DNA from: an uncultured Oscillospiraceae bacterium | GTDB lineage: Bacteria; Bacillota; Clostridia; Oscillospirales; Ruminococcaceae | Length of the DNA stretch: 64,000 bases | Direction: 5' to 3' | Assembly: GCA_934513685.1 (NCBI GenBank) | Contig: CAKSWY010000013.1 | Location: forward strand, 6,578-70,577 | In this document: positions 16,723-24,734 of the stretch, piece after piece | How positions within the stretch are numbered: position 1 is the stretch's first letter | Layout: each line of letters starts with the position of its first letter | Made by a program: the position numbers and the translations under genes | Notes under the pieces: generated by a model | The model's input: the letters and a program-made list of their open reading frames with translations, nothing else | What the model was told of the DNA's origin: nothing | Database searches by the model: none

Positions 16723-17859
16723 ATGATCAACCATGTGCAGTTTCCGGCCCTTGGGCTGGAATTTACCTTGAACCGGGTCGCCTTTTCGTTGGGCGGGCTG
16801 GACGTTTACTGGTACGGCATCATTTTGGCCCTGGGCCTGCTGGCGGGCATGGCCTTTGCCTTCCACTATGCGGTGGATTTCGGCATTGACAGCGACCGTC
16901 TGGTGGATGTGATGGTCATCGGCACTGTGTGCGGCGTGGCCTGCGCCCGCATTTACTACGTGGCCTTTGCCCCGTTCAAGTACAACAGCCTGTGGGAGAT
17001 GATCGACCTGCGGGACGGCGGCATTGCCATCTACGGCGCGGTGATCGGCGCGTTCCTTTTCGGTGGGCTGGCCTGTCTCTGGCGGAAGATCCCCCTGCTG
17101 CCCACCTTTGACATTGTGGCCATCAGCTTTCTGGCCGGGCAGGGCATCGGCCGCTGGGGCAACTTCATGAACCAGGAGGCCTTCGGCACCAACACGACGC
17201 TGCCCTGGGGCATGATCAGCGAAAGCACGAAGAATTACCTCACCAACTGGCAGGCGGCCCTGGCCGCCGAGGGTGTGACCGTGGACCCCAGCCTGCCGGT
17301 GCACCCCACGTTTTTGTATGAGAGCATCTGGTGCCTGCTGGGCTTTGTGCTGCTGTGGCGCTATGTGAAAAAGCGCCGGTTTGACGGTGAGATCGCCCTG
17401 CTGTATGTGGTGTGGTACGGGGCCGAGCGCTTTGTGGTGGAGGGCCTGCGCACCGACTCGCTGATGCTGCCCGGCATTGGCCTGCGGGTCAGCCAGGTGC
17501 TGGCGCTGGTGAGCGTGGCGGCCGCCCTCATCGCCCTGGTTGTTCTGCGCCGCAAGCATCAGGGCCAGCCGCTGCAGGTTCGCCTGGCGGTGAAGGACCT
17601 GAAGGCCTACGCCAAGGCCCGCCCGGAAACGTGGGACAGCCTGGAGGCGAATGCCGCACACCGCGAGTTTGTGCAGGCCACGGCGGTGTGGAATGAGAAG
17701 ATCGCCCGGCTGGAGGCCGAAGCAGAGCACCCCGCGGACGCGCAGGAGCCCGCGCAGGAACCTGCAGAGATCGCGGAGACTGCGGAACCCGCTGAAGCTG
17801 CGGAACCCGCTCCCAGCGCCGAAGAACCGGACGCTTCGGACGAGAACGGAACGAACTGA
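16723..17859 (+). CDS. lgt: Prolipoprotein diacylglyceryl transferase with acidic C-terminal tail
   Basis: Lgt attaches diacylglycerol to the lipobox cysteine of prelipoproteins, the first step in maturing the many lipoproteins in this window. Seven membrane helices are predictable. Diagnostic parts are YWYGIILALGLLAG, GGIAIYGAVIGAF, GRWGNFMNQEAFG with the essential Arg/Asn, HPTFLYESIWCLLGF and YGAERFVVEGLRTDSLML. The 378 residues exceed the usual 260-290. From about residue 278 there is a cytoplasmic charged region, and from about 330 a low-complexity Glu/Pro/Ala tail. Start ATG 16723 is three bases after the M16 stop. Confidence 0.97.
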   Translation: MINHVQFPALGLEFTLNRVAFSLGGLDVYWYGIILALGLLAGMAFAFHYAVDFGIDSDRLVDVMVIGTVCGVACARIYYVAFAPFKYNSLWEMIDLRDGGIAIYGAVIGAFLFGGLACLWRKIPLLPTFDIVAISFLAGQGIGRWGNFMNQEAFGTNTTLPWGMISESTKNYLTNWQAALAAEGVTVDPSLPVHPTFLYESIWCLLGFVLLWRYVKKRRFDGEIALLYVVWYGAERFVVEGLRTDSLMLPGIGLRVSQVLALVSVAAALIALVVLRRKHQGQPLQVRLAVKDLKAYAKARPETWDSLEANAAHREFVQATAVWNEKIARLEAEAEHPADAQEPAQEPAEIAETAEPAEAAEPAPSAEEPDASDENGTN

Positions 17860-17865
17860 AATGAG

Positions 17866-17903
17866 GCCCCCGAAGGCAGACCTTGCACCTTCGGGGGCTT
17901 TTT
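17866..17903 (+). terminator. Terminator after lgt
   Basis: GCCCCCGAAGG (17866-17876) pairs with CCTTCGGGGGC (17888-17898), followed by TTTTT. Confidence 0.9.
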
Positions 17904-17957
17904 GTGCCATTCTGGCCACCGCAAAATGACAAAAACGGCACAATTGTACGGCATTGC

Positions 17958-17986
17958 TTGACAGAACGACGAAAATATGTTAAAAC
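17958..17986 (+). promoter_or_regulatory. Probable promoter of the lysine-riboswitch transcript
   Basis: TTGACA (17958-17963) is followed 17 bases later by a weak TAAAAC. It lies about 75 bases before the aptamer. Confidence 0.5.
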
Positions 17987-18059
17987 CGCTTTATACGTTG
18001 TCGTCCGGGCAAAAATGCACCGGCCCGGTGTGCGGCGAAAACACAGTTGAATAGAAGAT

Positions 18060-18223
18060 CCGATGGTAGAGGTGCGGGGCAGATGAGTAACCGGAAGTGC
18101 GGCAGGCAGCCGCCCGGCAAAAGGCTGTTCCGCCGAAGGGCTTGTGCGTCTGCCTGTATGCACCTGCCCTGGGGCGCGCCAGAATATGGCGCGCACTGTC
18201 ACGTTTGAAGTGGAGCGCTATCC
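18060..18223 (+). promoter_or_regulatory. Lysine riboswitch (L-box)
   Basis: The lysine aptamer blocks are present: TAGAGGTGCGGGGCAGATGA with AGTAACCGG, then AAAAGGC with GCCGAAGGGCTTG, TGCCTGTATGCACCTG, CTGGGGC and the closing ACGTTTGAAGTGGAGCGCTA. A terminator and an NhaC-family gene follow. This is the arrangement described for lysine-repressed transporters. Confidence 0.92.
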
Positions 18224-18257
18224 TGGGCGGATTGGAAGTTTCTGATTCACAGCCATG

Positions 18258-18304
18258 AGAACAAGCGCGCCCCGTCGGGCCGTCGTTCCGGGCTGTTCTT
18301 TTTT
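18258..18304 (+). terminator. Lysine-riboswitch terminator
   Basis: AGAACA and a GC-rich arm from 18258 pair with CGGGCTGTTCT (to 18299), followed by TTTTT. It lies between the L-box and the start codon at 18337. Confidence 0.8.
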
Positions 18305-18336
18305 GTGCGCAGGCAACACACGCAGGAGGAAAAATC

Positions 18337-19962
18337 ATGAAACATTCCAATTCCAAGCGGCTCATCGCCCTGGCAGCCCTGCTGCTGATGGCGGTGATGC
18401 TGCCCATGGCCGCCTTTGCGGAGGGCGGCGATGCCGCACAGCCGGCGGTGTATGCGACGTTCTGGTCGCTGGTTCCGCCCATTGTGGCCATTGCCCTGGC
18501 CCTGATCACCAAGGAAGTGTACAGCTCGCTGTTTGTGGGCATTCTCATCGGCGGCCTGCTGTATGCGGGCGGCAACCCGGAGGGAACGGTGCTGCACGTG
18601 TTCAGCGACGGCATTGTGTCGGTTCTGTCCAATCCCTACAATGTGGGTATTCTGATCTTCCTGGTCATTCTGGGCAGCATCGTGGCCATGATGAACAAGG
18701 CCGGCGGTTCGGCCGCGTTCGGCCGCTGGGCCAGCAGCAAGATCAAAACCCCGGCGGGCGCACAGCTGGCCACCATCGCCCTGGGCGTGCTGATCTTCAT
18801 CGACGACTACTTCAACTGCCTCACCGTGGGCAGCGTCATGCGCCCGGTGACCGATAAGCAGAACGTTTCCCGCGCAAAGCTGGCGTATCTGATCGACGCC
18901 ACCGCCGCGCCCATCTGCATCATTGCTCCCATCTCCTCCTGGGCCGCCGCCGTGGCGGGCTTTGTGGAAGGTGAGGACGGCTTCAGCCTGTTCATCCGCG
19001 CCATCCCTTATAACTATTACGCCCTGCTGACCATCGTGATGATGGTGGGCATGGTGCTGATGCATGAGGAGTACGGCCCCATGGCCCTGCATGAAGCCAA
19101 CGCCCGCAAAGGCGACCTGTTCACCACCGGCAACCACCCCTATGAGGCCATGGACGAAGAGGTGGCCGAGGCTGGGGACAACGGCCATGTGGCGGATCTG
19201 GTCATCCCCATTTTCAGCCTGATCGTCTGCTGCGTCATCGGCATGATCTACACCGGCGGCTTCTTTGAGGGGGCCGACTTTGTCACCGCCTTCTCCCAGA
19301 GTGACGCCTCCGTGGGCCTGGCGCTGGGCGGCTTCTTCGGTCTGGTCATCACCGTGGTGCTGTACATGATCCGCCGCGTGATGAAGTTCCGTGATCTGAT
19401 GGCCTGCCTGCCCGAGGGCTTCAAGGCCATGGTGCCCGCCATCCTGATCCTGACCTTCGCCTGGTCGCTGAAGGCGATGACCGACAGCCTGGGCGCTAAA
19501 GAGTATGTGGCCGCTCTGGTGAAGGCCAGCACTGGCTCCTTCGTCAGCCTGCTGCCTGCCATCATCTTCCTGGTGGGTTGCTTCCTGGCCTTTGCCACCG
19601 GCACCAGCTGGGGCACCTTCGGCATTCTGATTCCCATCGTGGTGGATGCCTTCTCCGCAACCGACCCTCAGCTGATGATCATTGCCATTTCCGCCTGCAT
19701 GGCCGGTGCGGTCTGCGGCGACCATTGCTCCCCCATTTCGGATACCACCATCATGGCCTCGGCCGGTGCCCAGTGTGAGCATGTGAACCATGTTTCCACT
19801 CAGCTGCCCTACGCCATCACCGCGGCGGCGGTGTCCTGCGTGTCCTACATTGTGGCGGGCTTTGTCCGCAATGTGGTCATCAGCCTGATCGTGGCCGTTG
19901 CCCTGATGCTGGCCACCCTGGCGGTGATCAAGATGACCGCTGCCAAGGGCCGAAAAATCTGA
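18337..19962 (+). CDS. NhaC-family carrier, probable lysine transporter (LysW-like)
   Basis: The 541-residue membrane protein belongs to the NhaC Na+/H+ antiporter family. A cleavable-looking leader ends near AAFAEGG. The core has PPIVAIALALITKEVYSSLF, FLVILGSIVAMMNKAGGSAA, IFIDDYFNCLTVGSVMRPVT and TGTSWGTFGILIPIV with CGDHCSPISDTTIMAS, motifs shared by NhaC antiporters and amino-acid carriers. The lysine riboswitch directly upstream indicates that the physiological substrate is lysine, as predicted for LysW in other Firmicutes. That assignment rests on the regulation, not on the protein alone. AGGAGG precedes the start. Confidence 0.9.
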   Translation: MKHSNSKRLIALAALLLMAVMLPMAAFAEGGDAAQPAVYATFWSLVPPIVAIALALITKEVYSSLFVGILIGGLLYAGGNPEGTVLHVFSDGIVSVLSNPYNVGILIFLVILGSIVAMMNKAGGSAAFGRWASSKIKTPAGAQLATIALGVLIFIDDYFNCLTVGSVMRPVTDKQNVSRAKLAYLIDATAAPICIIAPISSWAAAVAGFVEGEDGFSLFIRAIPYNYYALLTIVMMVGMVLMHEEYGPMALHEANARKGDLFTTGNHPYEAMDEEVAEAGDNGHVADLVIPIFSLIVCCVIGMIYTGGFFEGADFVTAFSQSDASVGLALGGFFGLVITVVLYMIRRVMKFRDLMACLPEGFKAMVPAILILTFAWSLKAMTDSLGAKEYVAALVKASTGSFVSLLPAIIFLVGCFLAFATGTSWGTFGILIPIVVDAFSATDPQLMIIAISACMAGAVCGDHCSPISDTTIMASAGAQCEHVNHVSTQLPYAITAAAVSCVSYIVAGFVRNVVISLIVAVALMLATLAVIKMTAAKGRKI

Positions 19963-19999
19963 ATTGCAGCAGAAGAATCGGACAAAGCGTAAAAAATGC

Positions 20000-20028
20000 T
20001 TGCGTACCGATGGGGCTTTTGCTATAAT
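20000..20028 (+). promoter_or_regulatory. Promoter of the cobalamin-regulated operon
   Basis: TTGCGT (20000-20005), 17 bases, TATAAT (20023-20028), some 25 bases before the aptamer. Confidence 0.7.
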
Positions 20029-20053
20029 ACTGTTGCAATTGAATGAAAAGCGA

Positions 20054-20232
20054 ACGGTGCCTTTGCATTGTGCCCGGCACAAGGGCAAAGGGTAAAAGGG
20101 AAACGGGTGCAAATCCCGTGCGATCTCGTCACTGTGACGGGGGAGAAGGCCGCCTGAAAACGCCACTGGGCAAACGCCTGGGAAGGCAGCGGGCTTTGAA
20201 GATCCCTCAGCCAGGAAACCTGCCGTTCGGCT
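20054..20232 (+). promoter_or_regulatory. Cobalamin (AdoCbl-type) riboswitch
   Basis: Core motifs are AAAAGGGAAACGGGTGCAAA, ATCCCGTGCGATCTCGTCAC with TGTGACGGGGGAG, CGCCACTGGG, GGGAAGGC and the B12-box-like CAGCCAGGAAACCTGCC. Both the receptor and the long peripheral arms are present. A terminator and the chelatase/ABC operon follow, so the whole operon is expected to be repressed by cobalamin. Confidence 0.97.
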
Positions 20233-20321
20233 TGGTACAGGGGTGGCACACGCTGCTCCAGATCACGAGGAATTGGTCGTGCCGTATGCCGCTGCGCCTG
20301 CAGCCGCACTGCTTTTACGCC

Positions 20322-20366
20322 AAAGCCTTTCCTTATTGTTCACTTCGATAAGGCGAGGCTTTTTTG
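20322..20366 (+). terminator. Terminator in the cobalamin-riboswitch leader
   Basis: AAAGCCTTTCCTTAT (20322-20336) pairs, with a small internal loop, with ATAAGGCGAGGCTTT (20348-20362), followed by further Ts. About 140 bases of unassigned leader separate it from the first gene. Confidence 0.78.
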
Positions 20367-20499
20367 GGTGCTGCCGCGGGTGCGCGGTGCGCTGTGTGCT
20401 CCTGTACCGGTTTTGTTTTGCTGATGAAACTTCTTCATACATCAGGGCGGCCCCATTGCACCGAGCCGTCGGAACCGACAAACAAGTAAGGAGAAACAC

Positions 20500-21489
20500 A
20501 TGAAAAAATTCAGTCTGCTTCTGGCCATGCTGATGCTGGCCAGCCTGATGCTGACCGCCTGCGGCCAGTCCGCTTCTTCCTCTGCCGCTTCGGAGTCTGC
20601 GCCTGCCGAGAGCACCTCTGAGCCTGCGGAAGAGGATGAGGAAAACTACGAGACCGGCGACGCTTCTCTGGACGATCCCCGCAATGGCGATGAGATCGGC
20701 GAGAAGGAGCTGCTGGTGGTGAGCTTCGGCACCAGCTTCAACGACAGCCGCCGCCTGACCATCGGCGCCGTTGAGGGCGCCCTGGAGAAGGCCTTCCCCG
20801 AGTACTCTGTGCGCCGCGGCTTTACCAGCCAGATCATCATTGACCATGTGGCCAAGCGTGACGGCGAGATCATTGACAATATGCAGGAAGCTCTGGACCG
20901 CGCTGTGAACAACGGCGTAAAGACCCTGGTTGTGCAGCCTACCCATCTGATGAACGGTCTGGAGTACGAGGAGATGAGCGAGGCCATCGCCCAGTATTCC
21001 GACGCTTTCGAGCAGGTTTCCATCGGCCAGCCCCTGCTGACCAGCGATGAGGACTTCCAGACGGTGGCAAAGGCCATCACCGAGGCAACTGCCGACTACG
21101 ATGACGGCGAGACCGCCATTGTGTTCATGGGCCACGGCACCGAGGCCGAGTCCAACGGCGTGTACGCCAAGATGCAGCAGGTTCTGACCGACGGCGGCTA
21201 CGACCACTACTATGTGGGCACCGTGGAGGCCACTCCTTCTCTGGACGACGTGGTGAAGGCTGTCAAGCAGGGCGGCTACAAGCGCGTGGTGCTGCGTCCC
21301 CTGATGGTGGTTGCCGGCGATCATGCCAACAACGACATGGCGGGCGATGAGGACGGCTCCTGGAAGACCACCTTCGAGAAGGAAGGCTTCGAGGTCGTCT
21401 GCGAAGTCGAGGGCCTGGGCGCTCTGGAGTCTGTGCAGCAGCTGTATGTGGAGCATGCACAGGCCGCCGTGGACGCTCTGGCAAAGTAA
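20500..21489 (+). CDS. cbiK: Exported CbiK-family cobaltochelatase-like lipoprotein
   Basis: Anaerobic cobaltochelatase CbiK inserts Co2+ (or Fe2+) into sirohydrochlorin and is normally cytoplasmic. Here the 329-residue protein is a lipoprotein. The signal peptide ends LTAC with Cys21, and an acidic Ser/Glu linker (residues 22-68) precedes a complete CbiK domain. All three metal ligands known from Salmonella CbiK align: His212 in FMGHGTE, Glu243 in GTVEATPSLDD and His275 in PLMVVAGDHANNDM. VVSFGTSFNDSR and PTHLMNGLEYEEM are also conserved. It is first in the cobalamin-repressed operon, upstream of a lipoprotein and an ABC importer. This suggests metal insertion or removal on a tetrapyrrole at the cell surface, which is inference. 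GGAGAAACAC precedes the start. Confidence 0.92.
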   Translation: MKKFSLLLAMLMLASLMLTACGQSASSSAASESAPAESTSEPAEEDEENYETGDASLDDPRNGDEIGEKELLVVSFGTSFNDSRRLTIGAVEGALEKAFPEYSVRRGFTSQIIIDHVAKRDGEIIDNMQEALDRAVNNGVKTLVVQPTHLMNGLEYEEMSEAIAQYSDAFEQVSIGQPLLTSDEDFQTVAKAITEATADYDDGETAIVFMGHGTEAESNGVYAKMQQVLTDGGYDHYYVGTVEATPSLDDVVKAVKQGGYKRVVLRPLMVVAGDHANNDMAGDEDGSWKTTFEKEGFEVVCEVEGLGALESVQQLYVEHAQAAVDALAK

Positions 21490-21520
21490 TGATCCACGCG
21501 GATTTCTGAAATGATTCGGG

Positions 21521-21555
21521 AGGGCGGTCTGGAGCGATCCGGGCCGCCCTTTTTT
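21521..21555 (+). terminator. Partial terminator after the chelatase gene
   Basis: AGGGCGG (from 21521) pairs with CCGCCCT (to 21550) with some central mismatches, followed by TTTTTT. Inside the operon it probably lowers expression of the later genes relative to the first. Confidence 0.7.
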
Positions 21556-21632
21556 GAATGAATTGATCCATGCACCAGCCGGCTTTTTGGCCGGCAGAAC
21601 CCGCCGCGATGCGGCAAAAAGGAGAACCAATC

Positions 21633-22559
21633 ATGCAGAAAATTTCCATTCGTGCGGCGGCCGTAAGCCTGGCCGCCATGCTGATCCTGACCGGCTGCGG
21701 CTCCAACACCGCAACCACCCTGCCCATGCCGGACGGTGCTGCGCCGGTGGTGACCGACAGCGCGTCCGAGAGCGCACAGGTGGCGTCCTCCGGCGAGATG
21801 GCCGCCCCGGAAGAGCTGAACACCGACGGCCTGACCCCCGTGACGGTGGACCAGCTGAAGGACGGCGAGTATGAGATCCAGGTGGACTCCAGCTCCTCCA
21901 TGTTCAAGATTACGGCCTGCACTCTGACGGTGGACGATGGCCAGATGACCGCCCGCATGACCATGGGCGGCACCGGCTACCTGCGGGTGTACATGGGCAC
22001 CGGCGAGCAGGCGGCCGCGGCGGCGGAGAGCGACTGCATCCCCTATGAGGAAAACGCCGACGGCACCCATTCGTTTACCGTGCCCGTGGAGGCCCTGAAC
22101 AAGGCGATCGACTGCGCGGCCTTCAGCAAGAACAAGGAAAAGTGGTACGAGCGCCAGCTGGTGTTCCGGGCCGATGACCTGCCCGAAGAGGCGTACCTCA
22201 CCAGCCGCTACACCACGGCGGAGGCTCTGGGCCTTGAGGACGGCGATTACACCGCCCCGGTGACCCTGGCGGGCGGTTCCGGCCGCGCCCAGGTGGAAAG
22301 CCCGGCCAAGCTGCACCTGGAAAACGGTCAGCTGACCGCCACCATCGTGTGGAGCAGCTCCAACTACGACTACATGAAGGTGGACGGCGAAAAGTTTGAG
22401 CTGGAGAATGCTGAGGGCAACTCCACCTTCGTGATTCCCGTGAAGGGCTTCGACGCCCCCCTGAACGTTCTGGCGGACACGGTGGCCATGAGCACCCCCC
22501 ACGAGATCGAGTATACCCTCACCTTTGATTCTTCCGCGCTGCAGAAGGTGGAGCCGTGA
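21633..22559 (+). CDS. Two-domain surface lipoprotein, NEAT-like architecture, function unknown
   Basis: The start at 21633 follows AAAAAGGAGAACC and gives 308 residues. A signal peptide ends LTGC with Cys22 lipidated. A Ser/Ala/Pro linker leads to two tandem beta-rich domains (about 77-178 and 201-300). Each begins DGEY or DGDY and passes through a strand pattern SMFKITACTLTVDDGQMTAR or VESPAKLHLENGQLTATI. Each ends with a TVPVEAL or VIPVKGF strand followed by a last strand. The second has SSSNYDYMKVDGEKF, a Tyr-rich loop that recalls ligand-binding loops of NEAT heme-binding domains. I cannot name the family with certainty. Position between an exported chelatase and a tetrapyrrole-type ABC importer suggests it binds the transported ligand. 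Its stop overlaps the next start (GTGA). Confidence 0.75.
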   Translation: MQKISIRAAAVSLAAMLILTGCGSNTATTLPMPDGAAPVVTDSASESAQVASSGEMAAPEELNTDGLTPVTVDQLKDGEYEIQVDSSSSMFKITACTLTVDDGQMTARMTMGGTGYLRVYMGTGEQAAAAAESDCIPYEENADGTHSFTVPVEALNKAIDCAAFSKNKEKWYERQLVFRADDLPEEAYLTSRYTTAEALGLEDGDYTAPVTLAGGSGRAQVESPAKLHLENGQLTATIVWSSSNYDYMKVDGEKFELENAEGNSTFVIPVKGFDAPLNVLADTVAMSTPHEIEYTLTFDSSALQKVEP

Positions 22560-23698
22560 GAACCGCCGTGCAGCGCCGCGGGGCGCTGGCCCTGTGTGTG
22601 GTGCTGCTGTTTTGCCTTTTGGCAGGCTGCACCGGGCACAGCGGGGAAAAAAGCTGGTCGGAACTGACTCCTCAGAGTACAACTGAATTGAAATATGCCA
22701 AACAGTTTACGATTGAGGACTATGGAAACGGCCTTCAGCTGATCACCATTGCGCAGGACCGGCAGTATCTTCTGGTACCGGAGGGGGCGCAGGCCCCGGC
22801 CGGGGTGCCCGAAGCGGTCACGGTTCTGCAGCAGCCCATCCAGAACATTTATCTGACCGCCACCGCGGCCATGGACCTGTTCCGGGCACTGGACGGGCTG
22901 GACGCCATCCGGCTTTCCGGCACCAAAGAGAGCGGCTGGTATCTGCCGGAGGCCCGGCAGGCCATGGAGGCAGGAGACATTCTCTACGCCGGCAAATACA
23001 GCGCCCCGGATTATGAGCTGATCCTGGCCCAACAGTGCAGTCTTGCGGTGGAATCCACCATGATCTACCACAACCCGGAGGTCAAGGAACAGCTGGAAAG
23101 CCTGGGCATTCCCGTGCTGGTGGATTATTCCAGCTACGAATCCGACCCACTGGGCCGCATGGAGTGGATCAAGCTGTATGGGGCGCTGCTGGGCAAGGAA
23201 GAAGAGGCCGCCCGCATTTTTGATGAGGAAGTGGCGGCGGTGCAGCCGGTGCTGAACCAGACGAATACTGGAAAAACCGTGGCATTTTTCTACATCACCA
23301 ACACCGGAACCGTGAACGTGCGCAAGAGCGGCGATTACATCGCCCAGCTCATCCGCATGGCGGGCGGCGTGTATGTGCCGGATAATCAGAACGGCGACGA
23401 GGAAAACGCCCTCTCCACCATGAACATTGATATGGAGAGCTTTTACGCCGCCGCCCATGACGCAGATGTGCTGATCTACAACAGCACCATCGACGGAGAG
23501 TTGGCCAGCCTGGATGAGCTTTTGAAAAAAAGCGAGCTGCTGGCGGACTTTAAGGCCGTGCAGAACGGAAACGTCTGGTGCACCGGAAAAAATATGTTCC
23601 AGAGCAGCATGAGCCTGGGGCGGATGATTCAGGAGATCAACGCCGTGCTCACGCAGCAGGCCCCGGACGGGCTGACGTATCTGTACCGGCTGAGCTGA
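22556..23698 (+). CDS. ABC transporter substrate-binding lipoprotein, BtuF/FecB family
   Basis: This is a cluster C (type III) binding protein for corrinoids, heme or siderophores. Translation starts at GTG in a four-base overlap with the preceding gene. The signal peptide ends LLAGC with Cys25 lipidated. The mature 355 residues show two lobes joined by a long helix. Landmarks are FTIEDYGNGLQLITIAQDRQ, LDAIRLSGTKESGWYLPEA, LGIPVLVDYSSYESDPLGRM, WIKLYGALLGKEEEAARIFD and GGVYVPDNQNGDEENALSTM. The cobalamin riboswitch makes a corrinoid the best guess for the ligand. Confidence 0.88.
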   Translation: MRTAVQRRGALALCVVLLFCLLAGCTGHSGEKSWSELTPQSTTELKYAKQFTIEDYGNGLQLITIAQDRQYLLVPEGAQAPAGVPEAVTVLQQPIQNIYLTATAAMDLFRALDGLDAIRLSGTKESGWYLPEARQAMEAGDILYAGKYSAPDYELILAQQCSLAVESTMIYHNPEVKEQLESLGIPVLVDYSSYESDPLGRMEWIKLYGALLGKEEEAARIFDEEVAAVQPVLNQTNTGKTVAFFYITNTGTVNVRKSGDYIAQLIRMAGGVYVPDNQNGDEENALSTMNIDMESFYAAAHDADVLIYNSTIDGELASLDELLKKSELLADFKAVQNGNVWCTGKNMFQSSMSLGRMIQEINAVLTQQAPDGLTYLYRLS

Positions 23699-23711
23699 CA
23701 GGGAGAAACGC

Positions 23712-24734
23712 ATGAGGCAAACGAAAATTCTGCGGGCATTCGGGCTGCTTGCGGTGCTGCTGGCCGCCCTTCTGGTGTGGAACGTCAATGCGGGCAGCGT
23801 GAACCTCAGCCTGAGGGAGACCCTGCGCATTCTGCTGTGGCAGAGCACCGACCCGGTGGCCAGCCGCATCGTGTGGAACATCCGCCTGCCCCGCATTCTG
23901 GCGGCTGCCATGCTGGGCGGGGCGCTGTCGGTGTCCGGCTTTCTGCTTCAGACCTTTTTTGCAAACCCCATTGCCGGGCCGTTTGTGCTGGGCATTTCCT
24001 CGGGGGCAAAGCTCACGGTGGCGCTCTGCATGATCCTGCTGCTGCAGCGGGGGCTGGTGATGAATTCCGCGGCCATGGTGGCGGCGGCCTTTGCCGGTTC
24101 GCTGGCGGCCATGGGCTTTATTCTGCTCATCTCCCGGCGGGTGCACAGTATGTCGCTGCTGGTGGTGGGAGGTATTATGGTGGGGTACATCTGCTCGGCC
24201 ATCACCGACTTTGCGGTGACCTTCGCTGATGACTCCAACATCGTTAACCTGCACAACTGGTCCATGGGGTCCTTTTCCGGCATGAGCTGGGCCAACGTAC
24301 GGGACATTGCCCTGATTCTGGCGGTGACGCTGACCCTTACCTTCCTGCTCTCCAAGCCCATCGGGGCGTACCAGATGGGCGAGGCCTATGCCCGCAACAT
24401 GGGGGTGAATGTGGGCCGGTTCCGGGTGCAGCTGATCCTACTTTCCAGCGTGCTGTCGGCCTGTGTGACGGCCTTTGCCGGGCCGATCTCCTTTGTGGGC
24501 ATTGCCGTGCCGCACCTGATGAAGCGGCTGCTGGGCACCGCCAAACCGCTGGTGCTCATTCCGGCCTGCTTTTTGGGAGGTGCGGCGTTCTGCCTGTTCT
24601 GTGACCTGCTGGCCCGCACCCTGTTTGCCCCCACGGAGCTGAGCATCAGCTCGGTGACGGCGGTGTTCGGTGCGCCGGTGGTTATCTTTATGATGCTGAA
24701 CCGGCATGACCGGGAACGGGGAGGAATGGGATGA
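23712..24734 (+). CDS. ABC transporter permease, BtuC/FecCD family
   Basis: The 340-residue permease has nine to ten predicted helices. Family landmarks are RIVWNIRLPRILAAAMLGGA, LSVSGFLLQTFFANPIAGPF with VLGISSGAKL, and the C-terminal GPISFVGIAVPHLMKRLLGT, the loop that contacts the ATPase. A long cytoplasmic loop carries GVNVGRFRVQLILLSSVLSA. GGGAGAAACGC precedes the ATG. Its stop overlaps the ATPase start by four bases. Confidence 0.95.
   Translation: MRQTKILRAFGLLAVLLAALLVWNVNAGSVNLSLRETLRILLWQSTDPVASRIVWNIRLPRILAAAMLGGALSVSGFLLQTFFANPIAGPFVLGISSGAKLTVALCMILLLQRGLVMNSAAMVAAAFAGSLAAMGFILLISRRVHSMSLLVVGGIMVGYICSAITDFAVTFADDSNIVNLHNWSMGSFSGMSWANVRDIALILAVTLTLTFLLSKPIGAYQMGEAYARNMGVNVGRFRVQLILLSSVLSACVTAFAGPISFVGIAVPHLMKRLLGTAKPLVLIPACFLGGAAFCLFCDLLARTLFAPTELSISSVTAVFGAPVVIFMMLNRHDRERGGMG

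Noticed and set aside
13305..17943. Very long minus-strand open frames opposite the M16 and lgt genes
   Set aside because: They are His/Gln/Ala-rich antisense shadows of GC-rich genes, without ribosome binding sites or family motifs. The plus-strand genes are certain.
18247..20166. Long minus-strand open frame over the NhaC gene and riboswitches
   Set aside because: Low-complexity His/Gly antisense translation that would cover the lysine and cobalamin riboswitches; no motif.
20233..20321. GGGGTGGCACAC in the cobalamin leader as a T-box sequence
   Set aside because: The T-box consensus and the specifier and stem I features are missing, and the cobalamin aptamer explains the leader.
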